Assembly (NCBI GenBank): GCA_035760965.1
Contig: DASTRY010000039.1
Span: forward strand, 124,001-188,000
Source: JADGHX01 sp035760965
Lineage (GTDB): Bacteria; Pseudomonadota; Gammaproteobacteria; Steroidobacterales; Steroidobacteraceae
Length of the DNA: 64,000 nt
Direction: 5' to 3'
Below, piece after piece: positions 15,068 to 24,597 of the stretch; within the stretch, counting starts at the first letter, position 1, and the number at the start of each line of letters is the position of its first letter. The notes under the pieces are model-generated. The model saw only the letters and a program-made list of their open reading frames with translations, did no database searches and was not told the DNA's origin. Position numbers and translations under genes: made by a program.

Positions 15068-16654
15068 TCAATTCCACTCCGCGATCACGAAGCGCAGCTT
15101 GCCTTTGATGCCCGGCGAGCGCGGCGCCGTCGCATCGCCGGTTTCGAAGGGCACGATCACTTCGGCGGCGCCGCCCTTCAGCGCCTTCGTCGGAACCGGT
15201 GTGCTCGACTGGCCCACGTTGTCGCTCTGCCAGTCGTACGTCACGGCCCAATCGCCGTCGTCGGCTTGCGGCGGCGTGAGCTCCAGCACCACGGAATCGC
15301 GGAACAGGTACTGGCCTTCGTAGTGCCGGTTGGGCCAGAACTTCTTGTCCACTTCGTAATCCGGGCAGCGCACGCCGAGCATCAGGCTGTACGCGAGCGT
15401 CGGTCGGTTCTGGTTCACGCGGAAGCGATTCGCGAGGAACACGGTCGAGAGATACACCTTGCGCGCCGACTTGTTCGCCGGATCGCGAATGTCCTTATGC
15501 TGGCGGCATGCCGGCGAGTCCTCCTCGGCGATGCGCCGACTGAGATACCAGCGGCTGCCGCGCACCGCGGCCAGCATCTCGAACTGATAGAGGCCGTTCA
15601 CCTTGCCCTTGGCATCGTCCGCCTCCAGCTCTTGCGGCACGCGGACATCGTCGATGTCGACCCAGATGTCGACGCGGACGTCGCCGAAGAGAAAGCGCAC
15701 GAGGTTCTGGTACGCCTCCTCGCTGTTCACGATGCCGAAATGGCCCGAGTGCGAGCGGTACGCATACGCCGTTGCGCACGGCGCTGAGGTCTGACCCTTC
15801 GCATTCACGCCCCACACCGACGCATTCTCGATCCGCACGAGCCCGTCGCTGCCGTGACCGGCGAACGCGCGCGAGATGCCCGCGGCCACGCCGTAATCGC
15901 CGCGATTGGTGCCCACCATGCAGAAGACGCGATTCGACGGAAACACCTCCTCCTCCAACCAGTCCACGCGCTTCGTCTTCTTGTAGAGCGCCTCGAGATC
16001 GAGGTACTTCGCCATCCGCTCGCGATTGAAGTTGTTGATGTCGTTCGCGCCAAGCCATTCCGGCACGTTGATGCCGGCCATGTCGATGCCGTTGTGCGGC
16101 GTCGCGTACGTGAAGTACTTGTCGACGCACTTGCGCGCCGTGTCCGAGCCGAGGGCCGAGTTCTGCAGGAACGCGCGGCAGACCAGCCCGCCCATCGAGT
16201 GCGCGACGAGGTAGCAGCGGAACTCGCGCGTCGTCGTCTCGTTTTCCGGATCGGCGCACACGAGCTCGCGCACGCGCAGAATGAGATCGCTCAGGCCCTT
16301 GGCGAACTGCTCGATATCCGGCGTCTTCGCGTTGCCGAGCAGGCTCGATGCGGAATCGTAGTAGCGATAGATGACGACCGAGCGTGACTTGATCGTGCCG
16401 CTCCAGTCCGGATCGAGAATGTCCACGCCGTTCTGATACACATCGCTGTATCCGTAGTCGGATTGCAGCCGCACGAGCGGCGACTCGAAGACGAATTTCT
16501 TCGGCGGCTGATTCTTGTCGGGCGTGGCGCGCAACACCGTCGAGCCGAGATTGAAGCCGCAGAACGGATCGGCGGTGGTGTCGTCGATCTCGTTGCGCGT
16601 CATCGCGTAGCCGCGCACGTAGATGATGGGCCGAAAGCACGTGTCGTCCGCCAT
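15068..16654 (-). CDS. Lipase/esterase-like alpha/beta hydrolase, large
   Basis: A 528-residue protein. FRPIIYVRGYAM near the N-terminus resembles the first strand and oxyanion region of lipases, and VAHSMGGLVCRAF holds the GxSxG-like nucleophile serine (A replaces the first Gly). TYATPHNGIDM follows as in triacylglycerol-lipase-like hydrolases. The C-terminal 200 residues are a beta-rich region I cannot assign. There is no signal peptide. The ATG at 16654 is preferred because a GGGGAGG site precedes it closely. It is monocistronic, upstream of the radical SAM operon. The substrate is unknown; deacylation of an intracellular polymer or lipid is possible. Confidence 0.75.
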   Translation of the reverse strand: MADDTCFRPIIYVRGYAMTRNEIDDTTADPFCGFNLGSTVLRATPDKNQPPKKFVFESPLVRLQSDYGYSDVYQNGVDILDPDWSGTIKSRSVVIYRYYDSASSLLGNAKTPDIEQFAKGLSDLILRVRELVCADPENETTTREFRCYLVAHSMGGLVCRAFLQNSALGSDTARKCVDKYFTYATPHNGIDMAGINVPEWLGANDINNFNRERMAKYLDLEALYKKTKRVDWLEEEVFPSNRVFCMVGTNRGDYGVAAGISRAFAGHGSDGLVRIENASVWGVNAKGQTSAPCATAYAYRSHSGHFGIVNSEEAYQNLVRFLFGDVRVDIWVDIDDVRVPQELEADDAKGKVNGLYQFEMLAAVRGSRWYLSRRIAEEDSPACRQHKDIRDPANKSARKVYLSTVFLANRFRVNQNRPTLAYSLMLGVRCPDYEVDKKFWPNRHYEGQYLFRDSVVLELTPPQADDGDWAVTYDWQSDNVGQSSTPVPTKALKGGAAEVIVPFETGDATAPRSPGIKGKLRFVIAEWN

Positions 16655-16824
16655 GAGACCTCCCCGGATTGGCTGCGAGCCGCGAGCGCGAAGAATACCT
16701 GAGCCGCACGCAATGCTCGCGCCCAAGCTCTGTGCAAGGAAAGTCGCGACACTGGGTGCTTGTCTGGAGTCCGTACGCGGCGCAGAGTAGCGGCCCGCAT
16801 GGTCGTTGGAAGGGAGAGCGAACC

Positions 16825-18552
16825 ATGTTCACGCGCTTCGCGGTCTGCGTTCTGCTGCTCGCGCCATTCATTGCTTCCGCCGATTCCTCCGCCTCGCGTT
16901 TCCGTTACGAAGATGCGACTGTCGCCGAATTGCAGGCGGCCATGGCGTCGGGCCGGCTGACGTCCGAGGCGCTCACCCGGGCCTACATCGCGCGCATCCT
17001 CGCGTTCGATCAGGATGGTCCGGGCGTCAACTCGGTGATGGAGCTGAATCCCGACGCCATCGCCATGGCGCGCACGGCCGATGCGCTGCGCCGGCAAGGC
17101 AAAGTGCTCGGGCCTTTGCACGGCATCCCGGTGCTGTTGAAGGGCAACATCGATACGGGCGATCGCATGCAGACCACGGCCGGCTCGTTTGGCCTCGCCG
17201 GCGCGCCGGCGCCGCGCGACGCGACGGTGGCCGCGAAGCTGCGCGCCGGCGGCGCGGTGATCCTCGGCAAAACCAATCTGTCGGAATGGGCGAACTTCCG
17301 TTCGTTCTCCTCGTCGAGCGGTTGGTCGGGCGTCGGCGGGCAGACGCACAACCCCTACGGCCTCGATCGCAATCCCTGCGGCTCGAGCTCCGGATCGGCC
17401 GCAGCGGTGACGGCGAACTTCACGGCTGTTTCCCTCGGCACCGAGACGGACGGCAGCATCGTGTGCCCCGCCAATGCGAACGGCGTCGTCGGCATCAAGC
17501 CGACGGTGGGACTCACGAGTCGCGCCGGCGTCGTGCCGATCTCGCACACGCAGGACACAGTGGGCCCGCACGGACGCACCGTCGCGGATGCGGCCGCCGC
17601 GCTCTCAGTGATTCAGAGTCGCACGTCCGACGGGCGCGATCCCGCAACCGCCGGTGTGCCGCTCGGCTGGCAAGGTCGGGCGCGGCCGACGAACATCCCG
17701 ACCGACTACACGAAGTTCCTCGACAAGAACGGCCTGCGCGGCGCGCGCCTCGGTGTGACGCGCCAGGGCATCGACTCCGCACCCCCGCAAGTGATCGCGG
17801 CGTTCGACGCGGCGCTCGATGCGATGAAAGCCGCGGGCGCGACGCTCATCGACCTCGACGGCGCCGGCTTCCAGTTCGCCTCCGCGGACGGCGAGTTTCT
17901 CGTGCTGTGCTTCGACTTCCGCGACGACGTGCGCGCGTACTTTGCGACGCGCACCGGCGTACCGCTCGCCGGCAAGACCCTGAACGATGCGATCGCGTTC
18001 AACAACGCGCACGCCGAGAAGGAAATGCCGTTCTTCGGTCAGGAGATCTTCGAGCTGACCGTGGCGATGGCGCCCGGTCCGGACGATCCGCAGCCGGACT
18101 TCGACAACATGACGTACAACCAGGCGCTCGAGATCGATCGCCTGTCGGGTGTGAACGGCATCGACAAGGCGCTCGCGGATTTCGATCTCGATGCCGTCGT
18201 CGCGCCGACGGACAACCCGGCGTGGGCGACCGACCTGCTCTACGGCGATCACTTCATCTTCGGGAGCTCAGGGCTCGCGGCGGGCGCCGGCTATCCGATC
18301 GTGCAGGTGTCGGCCGGTATGGTGTTCGGCATTCCGCTCGGCGTCAGCTTCTTCGGCACGGCGTTCAGCGAGCCGATGCTCATCAAGCTCGCTTCCGGAT
18401 TCGAGGCGGCGACGCACGTGCGCGCGGACAATCCGCCGACCTTCGCGCCGACGATTCCGAACGATCACATCGATGGAACGACGTTGAAGAAGCCGCACTC
18501 GCAGCCGAAGAAGCCGCAAGGATGGGAGCATCGGCGACCGCGTCACATGTGA
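16825..18552 (+). CDS. Exported amidase (amidase signature family)
   Basis: A 575-residue amidase. MFTRFAVCVLLLAPFIASA is a signal peptide, so the enzyme should be periplasmic or secreted. The Ser-Ser-Lys core is present: Lys in GIPVLLKGNID, the glycine/serine-rich signature NPCGSSSGSAAAV, and the nucleophile segment TETDGSIVCPANANGVVGIK. This matches exported glutamyl-tRNA-amidotransferase-A-like amidases of proteobacteria rather than cytosolic GatA. A GGAAGGGAGAG purine site precedes the ATG. It is a single gene facing the convergent O-methyltransferase. The amide substrate is unknown. Confidence 0.9.
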   Translation: MFTRFAVCVLLLAPFIASADSSASRFRYEDATVAELQAAMASGRLTSEALTRAYIARILAFDQDGPGVNSVMELNPDAIAMARTADALRRQGKVLGPLHGIPVLLKGNIDTGDRMQTTAGSFGLAGAPAPRDATVAAKLRAGGAVILGKTNLSEWANFRSFSSSSGWSGVGGQTHNPYGLDRNPCGSSSGSAAAVTANFTAVSLGTETDGSIVCPANANGVVGIKPTVGLTSRAGVVPISHTQDTVGPHGRTVADAAAALSVIQSRTSDGRDPATAGVPLGWQGRARPTNIPTDYTKFLDKNGLRGARLGVTRQGIDSAPPQVIAAFDAALDAMKAAGATLIDLDGAGFQFASADGEFLVLCFDFRDDVRAYFATRTGVPLAGKTLNDAIAFNNAHAEKEMPFFGQEIFELTVAMAPGPDDPQPDFDNMTYNQALEIDRLSGVNGIDKALADFDLDAVVAPTDNPAWATDLLYGDHFIFGSSGLAAGAGYPIVQVSAGMVFGIPLGVSFFGTAFSEPMLIKLASGFEAATHVRADNPPTFAPTIPNDHIDGTTLKKPHSQPKKPQGWEHRRPRHM

Positions 18553-18560
18553 CCACGCGC

Positions 18561-18593
18561 GAGCCGCGCGGCGGGGTCCGCCACGTGCGGCTT
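18561..18593. terminator. Possible bidirectional terminator hairpin between convergent genes
   Basis: In the 54-bp gap between the convergent amidase and O-methyltransferase genes, nested inverted repeats are visible: outer GCCGC with GCGGC, inner GGCGG with CCGCC around a three-base loop. There is no U-tract, so if it terminates it is not a classical intrinsic terminator. Confidence 0.3.
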
Positions 18594-18606
18594 CGCGGCC
18601 GCGCGC

Positions 18607-19272
18607 TCAGCCGCGCCGGCGCAGCAGCGTGAGGCCTTCGCCGATGGGGATCATGGAGAGATCGACACGCTCGTCGTGGTGCACGTGCTCGTTGAATTCG
18701 CGCAACGCTTTGGCGATTCCGCCAGTCTGACGAATGATCGGAGCACCGGACACGGCGAGCGTGTTGTCCGCGAGAATCAGCCCGCGGGGGCGCACGAGCT
18801 GCAGCAGCTTCTCGTAATAATTGATGTAGTTGGGCTTGTCCGCATCGATGAAGGCGAAGTCGAAGGTGTTCTGCTGCCCTTGCGCCAGCAGCTCGTCGAG
18901 CGTCTTCAGTGCCGGTTGCAGACGCAGATCGATGCGCGCTTCGACGCCCGCCTCGCGCCAGAACGGTCGCCCGACCTTCGTGAACTCTTCGCTGACGTCG
19001 CAGGCGATGAGCTTGCCGTCCTCGGGAAGCGCCAGCGCGACGGCGAGCGCCGAGTACCCCGTGTACGTGCCGATCTCGATGCAGCGGCGCGCGCCGGTCA
19101 GCTTGACGAGCAGCGCCATGAATTGTCCCTGGTCCGGCCCGATCTGCATCTCCGCTTCGGGCCGCGGCGCCGTGGCCTCGCGCAGTCGCGCGAGCACGGG
19201 CGGCTCGCGGCTCGAGACTTCGAGCAGGTACTGATAGACGTCGTTCGCAAGACCGGTGCTTCGGGCGGACAT
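18607..19272 (-). CDS. SAM-dependent O-methyltransferase (class I, catechol-type)
   Basis: A 221-residue methyltransferase of the caffeoyl-CoA/catechol O-methyltransferase family (methyltransf_3). Motif I is CIEIGTYTGYSALAVA, the acidic strand is KLIACDVSEE, and the metal-binding segment is FAFIDADKPNYINYYE. LADNTLAVSG matches the family's second metal ligand. It transfers methyl from S-adenosylmethionine to a vicinal hydroxyl, usually with Mg2+. The ATG at 19272 starts at the residue typical of homologues. The next gene upstream, the ferritin-like fusion, ends 98 bp away on the same strand, so co-transcription is possible but not tight. Confidence 0.92.
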   Translation of the reverse strand: MSARSTGLANDVYQYLLEVSSREPPVLARLREATAPRPEAEMQIGPDQGQFMALLVKLTGARRCIEIGTYTGYSALAVALALPEDGKLIACDVSEEFTKVGRPFWREAGVEARIDLRLQPALKTLDELLAQGQQNTFDFAFIDADKPNYINYYEKLLQLVRPRGLILADNTLAVSGAPIIRQTGGIAKALREFNEHVHHDERVDLSMIPIGEGLTLLRRRG

Positions 19273-19370
19273 GGTGCTCGCTCGCTGTCGATACTGGGAC
19301 CGGCAAGAATACTCGCACCCATGTCGCGGGGCGCCAGTGCCAAGCGCGGCCAGTGCCGAGCGTGCGCTCC

Positions 19371-21581
19371 TCAGTCCGACTTGAACCCGATCCGTGCGTG
19401 CGTGCCGTCGCAGAACGGCTTGTTGTTGCTGCCACCACAGCGGCACAGCTTCGTTTGCACGACGCGTGCAACGACTCGCCCCGTGCCGCTCGTGATTTCC
19501 AGATTGCCACGCACATGCAGCGGGCCGTCCATCTGCGGATCGATGGCGAGCGGTCCGTCGCGCACTGCGAGCATGTCCGCCGTGCCAGTGGGCGGCTCGC
19601 CGGTGGCGGCGAACTTCACTTCGTGATGGGAGCCGTCGCAGAAGGGTTTGTTCTTCGAGGCGCCGCAGCGACACAGCGTCGCGCGAAATCCGGCGAAGTC
19701 GCCGTCCAGCATGATCGGTGCGCGCACGGCGTACGGCCCGGCCTCGCGAATCGCCAGCAGGTTCACCTGCGGAGCGACCTCGTCGTGCTTGCCGTCCTTG
19801 CGTCGGTAGCGGATGGCGCCCGAGGGGCATGCGTGAGCGATCTCGACGAGCTTGTCGACCTCGATGCCGTCGGGGTCGATCCACGGACCTTGCACGTTCG
19901 CGATGAAGACTTTCGGCGCGCCCGTCACACAGAAGCGGGCGTGGATGCATTTCTTCGTCTCGTAGAGAAGCGTGAGATGCTCCCCTTCGATGTGCTCCGT
20001 GCCGTCGATGACGGTTGGGATGGGAATGCCCGACTCCGTTCGAGCCACCGCGCTGGATGGCTGCGGCGAACTCGGTTGCGGAGTGGGCTGTGACTGAGAC
20101 GAATGCGGAGTCGGCTGCTGCGAAGCCGCCTGCACCTGAGCCGCCGGCGACGTCGATTGCAACTGAGACTGCTGCGACGAAGCCGTCATCGACGGCGCCG
20201 TCCGTGCAGAGCTGGTCGCGCCCGGAACCGCGGTCCCGGCCGCGCCTGCCGTCACAGCCCGAGCCGTCGCTGCACCGTCCGAGGGCACCGCCGCGCCCGC
20301 ACTCTCGCCGGCACTTGCGAATCCACGGGCCGCCCGCCGAGCCAATCCCGAAATGAATCGCGATGCCGTGACGGCGCGCGCATCCGCACTGCGCGCACAA
20401 AGCGTCGCAGCTTGCTCGAGCTCGCCGAATCGCTCGATGAAATAGCGGTGCGCGCTGACACCGGGCAGCAGAGGCGCGGCATCGCGTAGCGCCGTAAACG
20501 ACATCCCCGCATTGCATCCCGGATTGGACGGGCCCGCGGGCAGCCGCGCTGCACGCTCCGCCAACAGCGTCATCGACCGCATCAACCCGAGCGCGAGATC
20601 AACCGCTAACGACTTCTCCGCGCGCGGCCGCTGCACGGTATACGAGTACGCCAGCAACCGAAGCATCAGCGCGTAGCTCGCATTCGCGACATCCACAGTC
20701 GCGAAGGCATCTTCATTCTCGAGCCACACACGTCCTTGCGGGCGCAGCGGCGGGCGCAGCACGGGATTCACGGCCGCAGGACGCGCCGGCTGAAACGCCG
20801 GATTTGCCGCCTTCAGCGCGTCGAGCTCGGCCCGGATCGAGAGGAAGCGCTGGTAATGGGAACCCGTCGCGTCTTCGCGCGCGCCCTCGCCTTGCCGCAC
20901 GATCGCATCGAACGCGGCGAGCGCGGTCTTCAGGCAGACGACCGGCTTCGCACCATTGAGCGACACTTCGTGTTCCGAGAGCTGCAGCAGCGGATCGCCG
21001 CAGAACGCCGCGGACTCGCCATGCCGCTCGACGAACAACCGCAGGTTCTCGCCGAGCCGCGCGTAGAACGTGCCCACGGTGTCGTAGTCCGTCCCCATCG
21101 GCGTGATCGAGACGCGCGTCGTGCCGCGCTTGAACTGCAACTCGGGCTCGAACCCGGCGCCGTCGGGCTCGGTCGAGCCCTCCGGCCGTTCGAGAAAGAT
21201 GAAGTGCTGCAGGACCTGTTCGTTGAACGGCGCGAGCTTCACCACGATGCCTGCCGGCAGCATGCCGGGATCGAGCGGGAAGTTGCCGCGCCCGAAACGC
21301 GGCGCCCCGCCGAGCGCGGCGGTGATGTTCCACACGGCGGCGAGATGTCCCATCTCGTCGATGGCGACCTCGATGATGCTCCGGCGCCAGCGGGCTACGG
21401 CCGCGGCTTCGTCCGGCGACAGTCCTTCCGCTTCCCCGCTGCGCAAGCTGAACGCCGCGTAGAGATACGTGCACATCAAATTGTGCTCGAGCTCGGCGGC
21501 TTCATAGAGCGCGCCGAGCAGCCGCTCGCGCGTGGGACTCGACGCAGTGGACACGACGTCGTTCATGGGTCGCGTGACCAT
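19371..21581 (-). CDS. Ferritin-like + Fer4_19 + two CDGSH domains: iron-sulfur fusion protein
   Basis: A 736-residue composite protein. Residues about 20-260 match the ferritin-like iminophenyl-pyruvate dimer synthase (VioB-type) fold: YEAAELEHNLMCTYLYAAFS, then IIEVAIDEMGHL with helical Glu and His ligands. A Ser/Gln/Pro-rich linker covers about 455-520. A divergent ferredoxin (Fer4_19; KKCIHARFCVTG and HACPSGAIRYRR) is at about 539-594. Two CDGSH domains follow, CRCGASKNKPFCDGSHH and CRCGGSNNKPFCDGTHA, each with the 3Cys-1His 2Fe-2S pattern. The start is uncertain: ATG at 21581 or 21566, neither with a good ribosome site. Electron transfer to an oxidative ferritin-like site is inferred. 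Confidence 0.87.
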   Translation of the reverse strand: MVTRPMNDVVSTASSPTRERLLGALYEAAELEHNLMCTYLYAAFSLRSGEAEGLSPDEAAAVARWRRSIIEVAIDEMGHLAAVWNITAALGGAPRFGRGNFPLDPGMLPAGIVVKLAPFNEQVLQHFIFLERPEGSTEPDGAGFEPELQFKRGTTRVSITPMGTDYDTVGTFYARLGENLRLFVERHGESAAFCGDPLLQLSEHEVSLNGAKPVVCLKTALAAFDAIVRQGEGAREDATGSHYQRFLSIRAELDALKAANPAFQPARPAAVNPVLRPPLRPQGRVWLENEDAFATVDVANASYALMLRLLAYSYTVQRPRAEKSLAVDLALGLMRSMTLLAERAARLPAGPSNPGCNAGMSFTALRDAAPLLPGVSAHRYFIERFGELEQAATLCARSADARAVTASRFISGLARRAARGFASAGESAGAAVPSDGAATARAVTAGAAGTAVPGATSSARTAPSMTASSQQSQLQSTSPAAQVQAASQQPTPHSSQSQPTPQPSSPQPSSAVARTESGIPIPTVIDGTEHIEGEHLTLLYETKKCIHARFCVTGAPKVFIANVQGPWIDPDGIEVDKLVEIAHACPSGAIRYRRKDGKHDEVAPQVNLLAIREAGPYAVRAPIMLDGDFAGFRATLCRCGASKNKPFCDGSHHEVKFAATGEPPTGTADMLAVRDGPLAIDPQMDGPLHVRGNLEITSGTGRVVARVVQTKLCRCGGSNNKPFCDGTHARIGFKSD

Positions 21582-21871
21582 ACCGCAGCCCACCGCTTGG
21601 CGAATACCCCAAACGGGTAGTTCCGTTCGCACGGGACGCGTGCATCGGTGCGCGCGCTGAAGCGTGGCGAACACCCGATGACGCGACCTTGAAGCCGAAG
21701 TTCCCCGCTTCGCGAGATGCCCACCGATCTCCCGATCGAGCGAGCGCTCGCTCGTTCGCACTGACGCGTACCGTTCGCCCGTGCGACCGATGTGGCGTGA
21801 ACCCCTCGATCTCTACTCTGTCGCCCGTGCACCAATGTCTGCACGAACGAATTGAGTTGAAGGAGATGTCG

Positions 21872-22489
21872 ATGAAGGTTCTCTGGAAAGTGACGGGTCT
21901 CGCGAGCCTCGGCGCGCTGCTACTGAACGCGCTGCCCGCCAGCGCCCAGGTGACGGCAGGCTCGCAGGAAGTGGACGCCTATGCCGGCGCGCTGTTCGGC
22001 GATGACCTCACGAACAGGCAGATTTCCGGCAGCAGGCCCAAGCTGGACGACGATGTCACGTTCGGTCTGCGCTACGGCTACAACTTCACGGATGCGTGGG
22101 GCATCGAGAGCGTGCTCGGCTTCAGCCCGAACAAGGTGACGCATCTCGCGGGCGGGGACGTCGATCTCGATCTGTGGACGCTCGATGTCGATGCCGTGTA
22201 CCACTTCAACACCGGTACGCGTCTCGTGCCCTACGTGCTCGCAGGCGCGGGCTATGCATCGGCGGATCTCGATCACGACATCGTCGGCGTGGTGAACGCG
22301 CAACCGGTGCGGATCAGCGACGACGATGGGTTCACGTTGAACGCCGGGGTCGGCGCGAAGTACTACGCGACGGATCATCTCCTGTTCCGTCTCGAAGGCC
22401 GCTATCGCTACCTCGACAAGATCGTCGATCACTTCGATCGATCGCTGAACACCTTCGAAACCACCCTGGGCGTCGGCTACCAGTTCTGA
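21872..22489 (+). CDS. Outer-membrane beta-barrel protein (OmpA/OmpW-like porin fold)
   Basis: A 205-residue exported barrel. MKVLWKVTGLASLGALLLNA ends in ASAQ, a signal-peptidase I site at about residue 24. Alternating strands follow, with motifs such as VTFGLRYGYNFTDAWGIES and LNAGVGAKYYATDHLLFRLE, and the C-terminus GVGYQF ends in the aromatic residue required by the BAM machinery. No peptidoglycan-binding OmpA domain is present. The ATG at 21872 has AAGGAG at the right distance; the ATG at 21866 is too close to it. The function is unknown beyond membrane structure or small-molecule passage. Confidence 0.85.
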   Translation: MKVLWKVTGLASLGALLLNALPASAQVTAGSQEVDAYAGALFGDDLTNRQISGSRPKLDDDVTFGLRYGYNFTDAWGIESVLGFSPNKVTHLAGGDVDLDLWTLDVDAVYHFNTGTRLVPYVLAGAGYASADLDHDIVGVVNAQPVRISDDDGFTLNAGVGAKYYATDHLLFRLEGRYRYLDKIVDHFDRSLNTFETTLGVGYQF

Positions 22490-22493
22490 GCGA

Positions 22494-23891
22494 TCAGCTC
22501 GACTGGCGAAGCTCCAGCCGCACGCACGTTCCGCGCTCCTCGGCGCCCGCTGTGATCGACAGCTTGGCGCCGTGGAGCCGGGCGACGTCGGCCACGATGG
22601 CGAGCCCGAGCCCGCTCCCTTCCCCCCGCGAACGATTCCCGCGATAGAAGCGATCGGTCACGCGCGCACGCTCTGCCGCCGGAATGCCGACGCCCGTGTC
22701 GACCACTTCGAGGAACACCGTCGCGCCGCCCGTTCCACAGCGCACGGTGATCGAACCGCCCGCAGGCGTGTAGGTGATGGCGTTGTCGACGAGATTGTTC
22801 ACCGCCTCGGCGAGCAGCCATGCGATCCCGTACACGGTGGCGGGTTGCAGCTCGGCCCCGAGATCGACGTCCGCGGCAACGGCGCGGCTCACGTGGTCCG
22901 CGACGCAGGCTTCGACGACGGCGGCAAGGTCCACAGGGCGAAAGTCCGCATACGTCGCGGCGGCGTGATCCGAGCGCGCGAGCGCCAGCAGTTGCTGCGT
23001 GGTGTGCGACAAGCGGCGCGTGGCGCTGAGCGTCAGACCTAGACGGTCGCGCTTCGCGGGCTCGCTTTCCTCCGCGATAAGCAGCTCGAGCTGCGCTTGG
23101 ATGCCGGCGAGCGGCGTCCGCAGTTGATGCGTGGCGCTCTCCAGGAACTGCTGCTGCGCGCGACTGCTCTCCCCGATTCGCCGGAACAGCCTGTTCAGCG
23201 CGTCGACGAGGGTGCGCACTTCGGCCGGCACCGCGCGCGCGCTCAGCGGCTCGAGCTCACGCGCCGAACGCCCGGCGATCTGCTCACGCAGCGCCATCAG
23301 CGGGCGCAGCGCCAGGCTCACACCGACCCACACGAGCGCCATGATCGCGACCAACTGCACGAGGTCGGCCGTGAGCACGGCCCACAGCAGCTGCCGGCGG
23401 ACGACCGCGCGCTTGTTCATCGTCTCGCCGACGGTCGTCGTCACCATGCCGGCGGGCGAGACGCTGCGGTAGCTGACGATGCGCGTGGGCACGCCACGAT
23501 AGATCACGGTGTCGAACGCCGGATTAGACTGGGCGGCGCGCGCAATCGGTAGGTCCCGATCTCCGGCAATGGGCGCGCCATCGGGCCCAGTGACACGGAA
23601 GTAGATGGAGTCGATTGCATCCGCGCTCAGCACACGAATCGCTTCTTCCGGCAGGACGAGTGTGACGTGGCCCCCTGCGCTCGCGCGAACATAGCCCGCA
23701 ATCGCCAGCGCCGAATCGGCGAGTGCGCGATCGTAGGCATCGCGCACTGGATTGATGCTCGTGTAGTAATCGCTGACCGTGCCGGCCAGCAAGACGACGA
23801 ACGCAGGGAGCACGAGCAGCGCCAACAAGCGCCGCCGCACCGACCACACGCGTCTAGGGCTTAGGTTCGTCGAGGCGGTAGCCCAGTCCAC
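22494..23891 (-). CDS. Sensor histidine kinase, TctE/QseC type
   Basis: A 465-residue membrane kinase. Two transmembrane segments, near 20-40 and 165-190, flank a 2CSK_N-type periplasmic sensor region. A HAMP-like linker, the phospho-acceptor box ESATHQLRTPLAG, the N box LVDNAITYTP, and the G boxes DTGVGIP and GSGLGLAIV are all intact. It pairs with the response regulator immediately upstream on the same strand. The start is ambiguous: the GTG at 23891 overlaps the regulator by 38 bp, while the GTG at 23849 begins 4 bp after its stop and gives a more typical N-terminus. The signal is unknown; TctE relatives sense carboxylates or metals. Confidence 0.92.
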   Translation of the reverse strand: MDWATASTNLSPRRVWSVRRRLLALLVLPAFVVLLAGTVSDYYTSINPVRDAYDRALADSALAIAGYVRASAGGHVTLVLPEEAIRVLSADAIDSIYFRVTGPDGAPIAGDRDLPIARAAQSNPAFDTVIYRGVPTRIVSYRSVSPAGMVTTTVGETMNKRAVVRRQLLWAVLTADLVQLVAIMALVWVGVSLALRPLMALREQIAGRSARELEPLSARAVPAEVRTLVDALNRLFRRIGESSRAQQQFLESATHQLRTPLAGIQAQLELLIAEESEPAKRDRLGLTLSATRRLSHTTQQLLALARSDHAAATYADFRPVDLAAVVEACVADHVSRAVAADVDLGAELQPATVYGIAWLLAEAVNNLVDNAITYTPAGGSITVRCGTGGATVFLEVVDTGVGIPAAERARVTDRFYRGNRSRGEGSGLGLAIVADVARLHGAKLSITAGAEERGTCVRLELRQSS

Positions 23892-24522
23892 GGATCACCC
23901 GAATCACGGCGGCGTCCGCCAGCTTGGTTCGCAATCGCGACACGTACACCTCGACCGCATTGGGTGTGAGCTCATCGTTCCAGCTCGCCACTGCGCTCAT
24001 CAGCTTCTCTTTCGAGACCACGCGACCGGCGTTCAGCGCGAGGCACTCGAGCACCGACCATTCGCGGCGCGTGACATCGAGCGGCTCATTGCGCACCGTC
24101 ACCTGCCGGTGCGCGAGATCGAGCTTCAGCGGACCGAACGCGATCTCGGTGCTGGCGACGCCGTTCGCGCGCCGCACGAGCGCGCGGCAGCGCGCGAGGA
24201 GCTCCGCCACCTGAAACGGCTTCGTGAGATAGTCGTCCGCGCCGAGATCGAGCGCATTCACGCGATCCGACAAACCATCGCGCGCGGTGAGCATCAGCAC
24301 AGGAAGATTGCGCCCGCGGCGGCGCAGATCGCGCACGAGCTGCAGTCCGTCTTCACGCGGCAAACCGATGTCGACGATCGCGAGGTCGAAGCTCTCCGCA
24401 TGCAGCGCGGATTTCGCGCGTTCCGCCGTATCGACGTGGTCCGCCGCGTACCCTTCGAGGGAGAGCGCGCGCTGAACGGCATCGCCGACTACCTGATCGT
24501 CTTCCACGACTAACACGCGCAT
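23854..24522 (-). CDS. OmpR/PhoB-family response regulator (TctD/QseB-like)
   Basis: A 222-residue regulator. The receiver domain (about 1-115) has the acidic pair VEDD, the phospho-acceptor aspartate in AIVDIGLP, and the KPF lysine. The DNA-binding winged helix (about 125-220) carries VTRREWSVLECLALNAGRVV and VYVSRLRTKL. It is followed by its kinase gene. The ATG at 24522 begins at MRVLVVEDD, the usual N-terminus. The divergent hydrolase gene across a 116-bp gap is a candidate target, and a palindrome at 24584-24597 lies there. Confidence 0.94.
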   Translation of the reverse strand: MRVLVVEDDQVVGDAVQRALSLEGYAADHVDTAERAKSALHAESFDLAIVDIGLPREDGLQLVRDLRRRGRNLPVLMLTARDGLSDRVNALDLGADDYLTKPFQVAELLARCRALVRRANGVASTEIAFGPLKLDLAHRQVTVRNEPLDVTRREWSVLECLALNAGRVVSKEKLMSAVASWNDELTPNAVEVYVSRLRTKLADAAVIRVIRGLGYRLDEPKP

Positions 24523-24583
24523 GAACGCGAGCATACACGTGCGCGGCGCGCGTGTCGTATTACGAACGCGTCAGGTTGATGTC

Positions 24584-24597
24584 AGTTTTTCTCGAAA
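24584..24597. promoter_or_regulatory. Palindrome between the two-component operon and a hydrolase gene
   Basis: TTTTTCTCGAAAAA is a perfect inverted repeat with 6-bp arms in an otherwise GC-rich region. It sits between divergent start codons at 24522 and 24639. It could be an operator; there is no direct evidence of what binds. Confidence 0.35.

Noticed and set aside
18607..20517. A 636-residue in-frame extension upstream of the O-methyltransferase
   Set aside because: The extension is an out-of-frame reading of the ferritin/CDGSH gene, and the methyltransferase homologues begin at the ATG at 19272.
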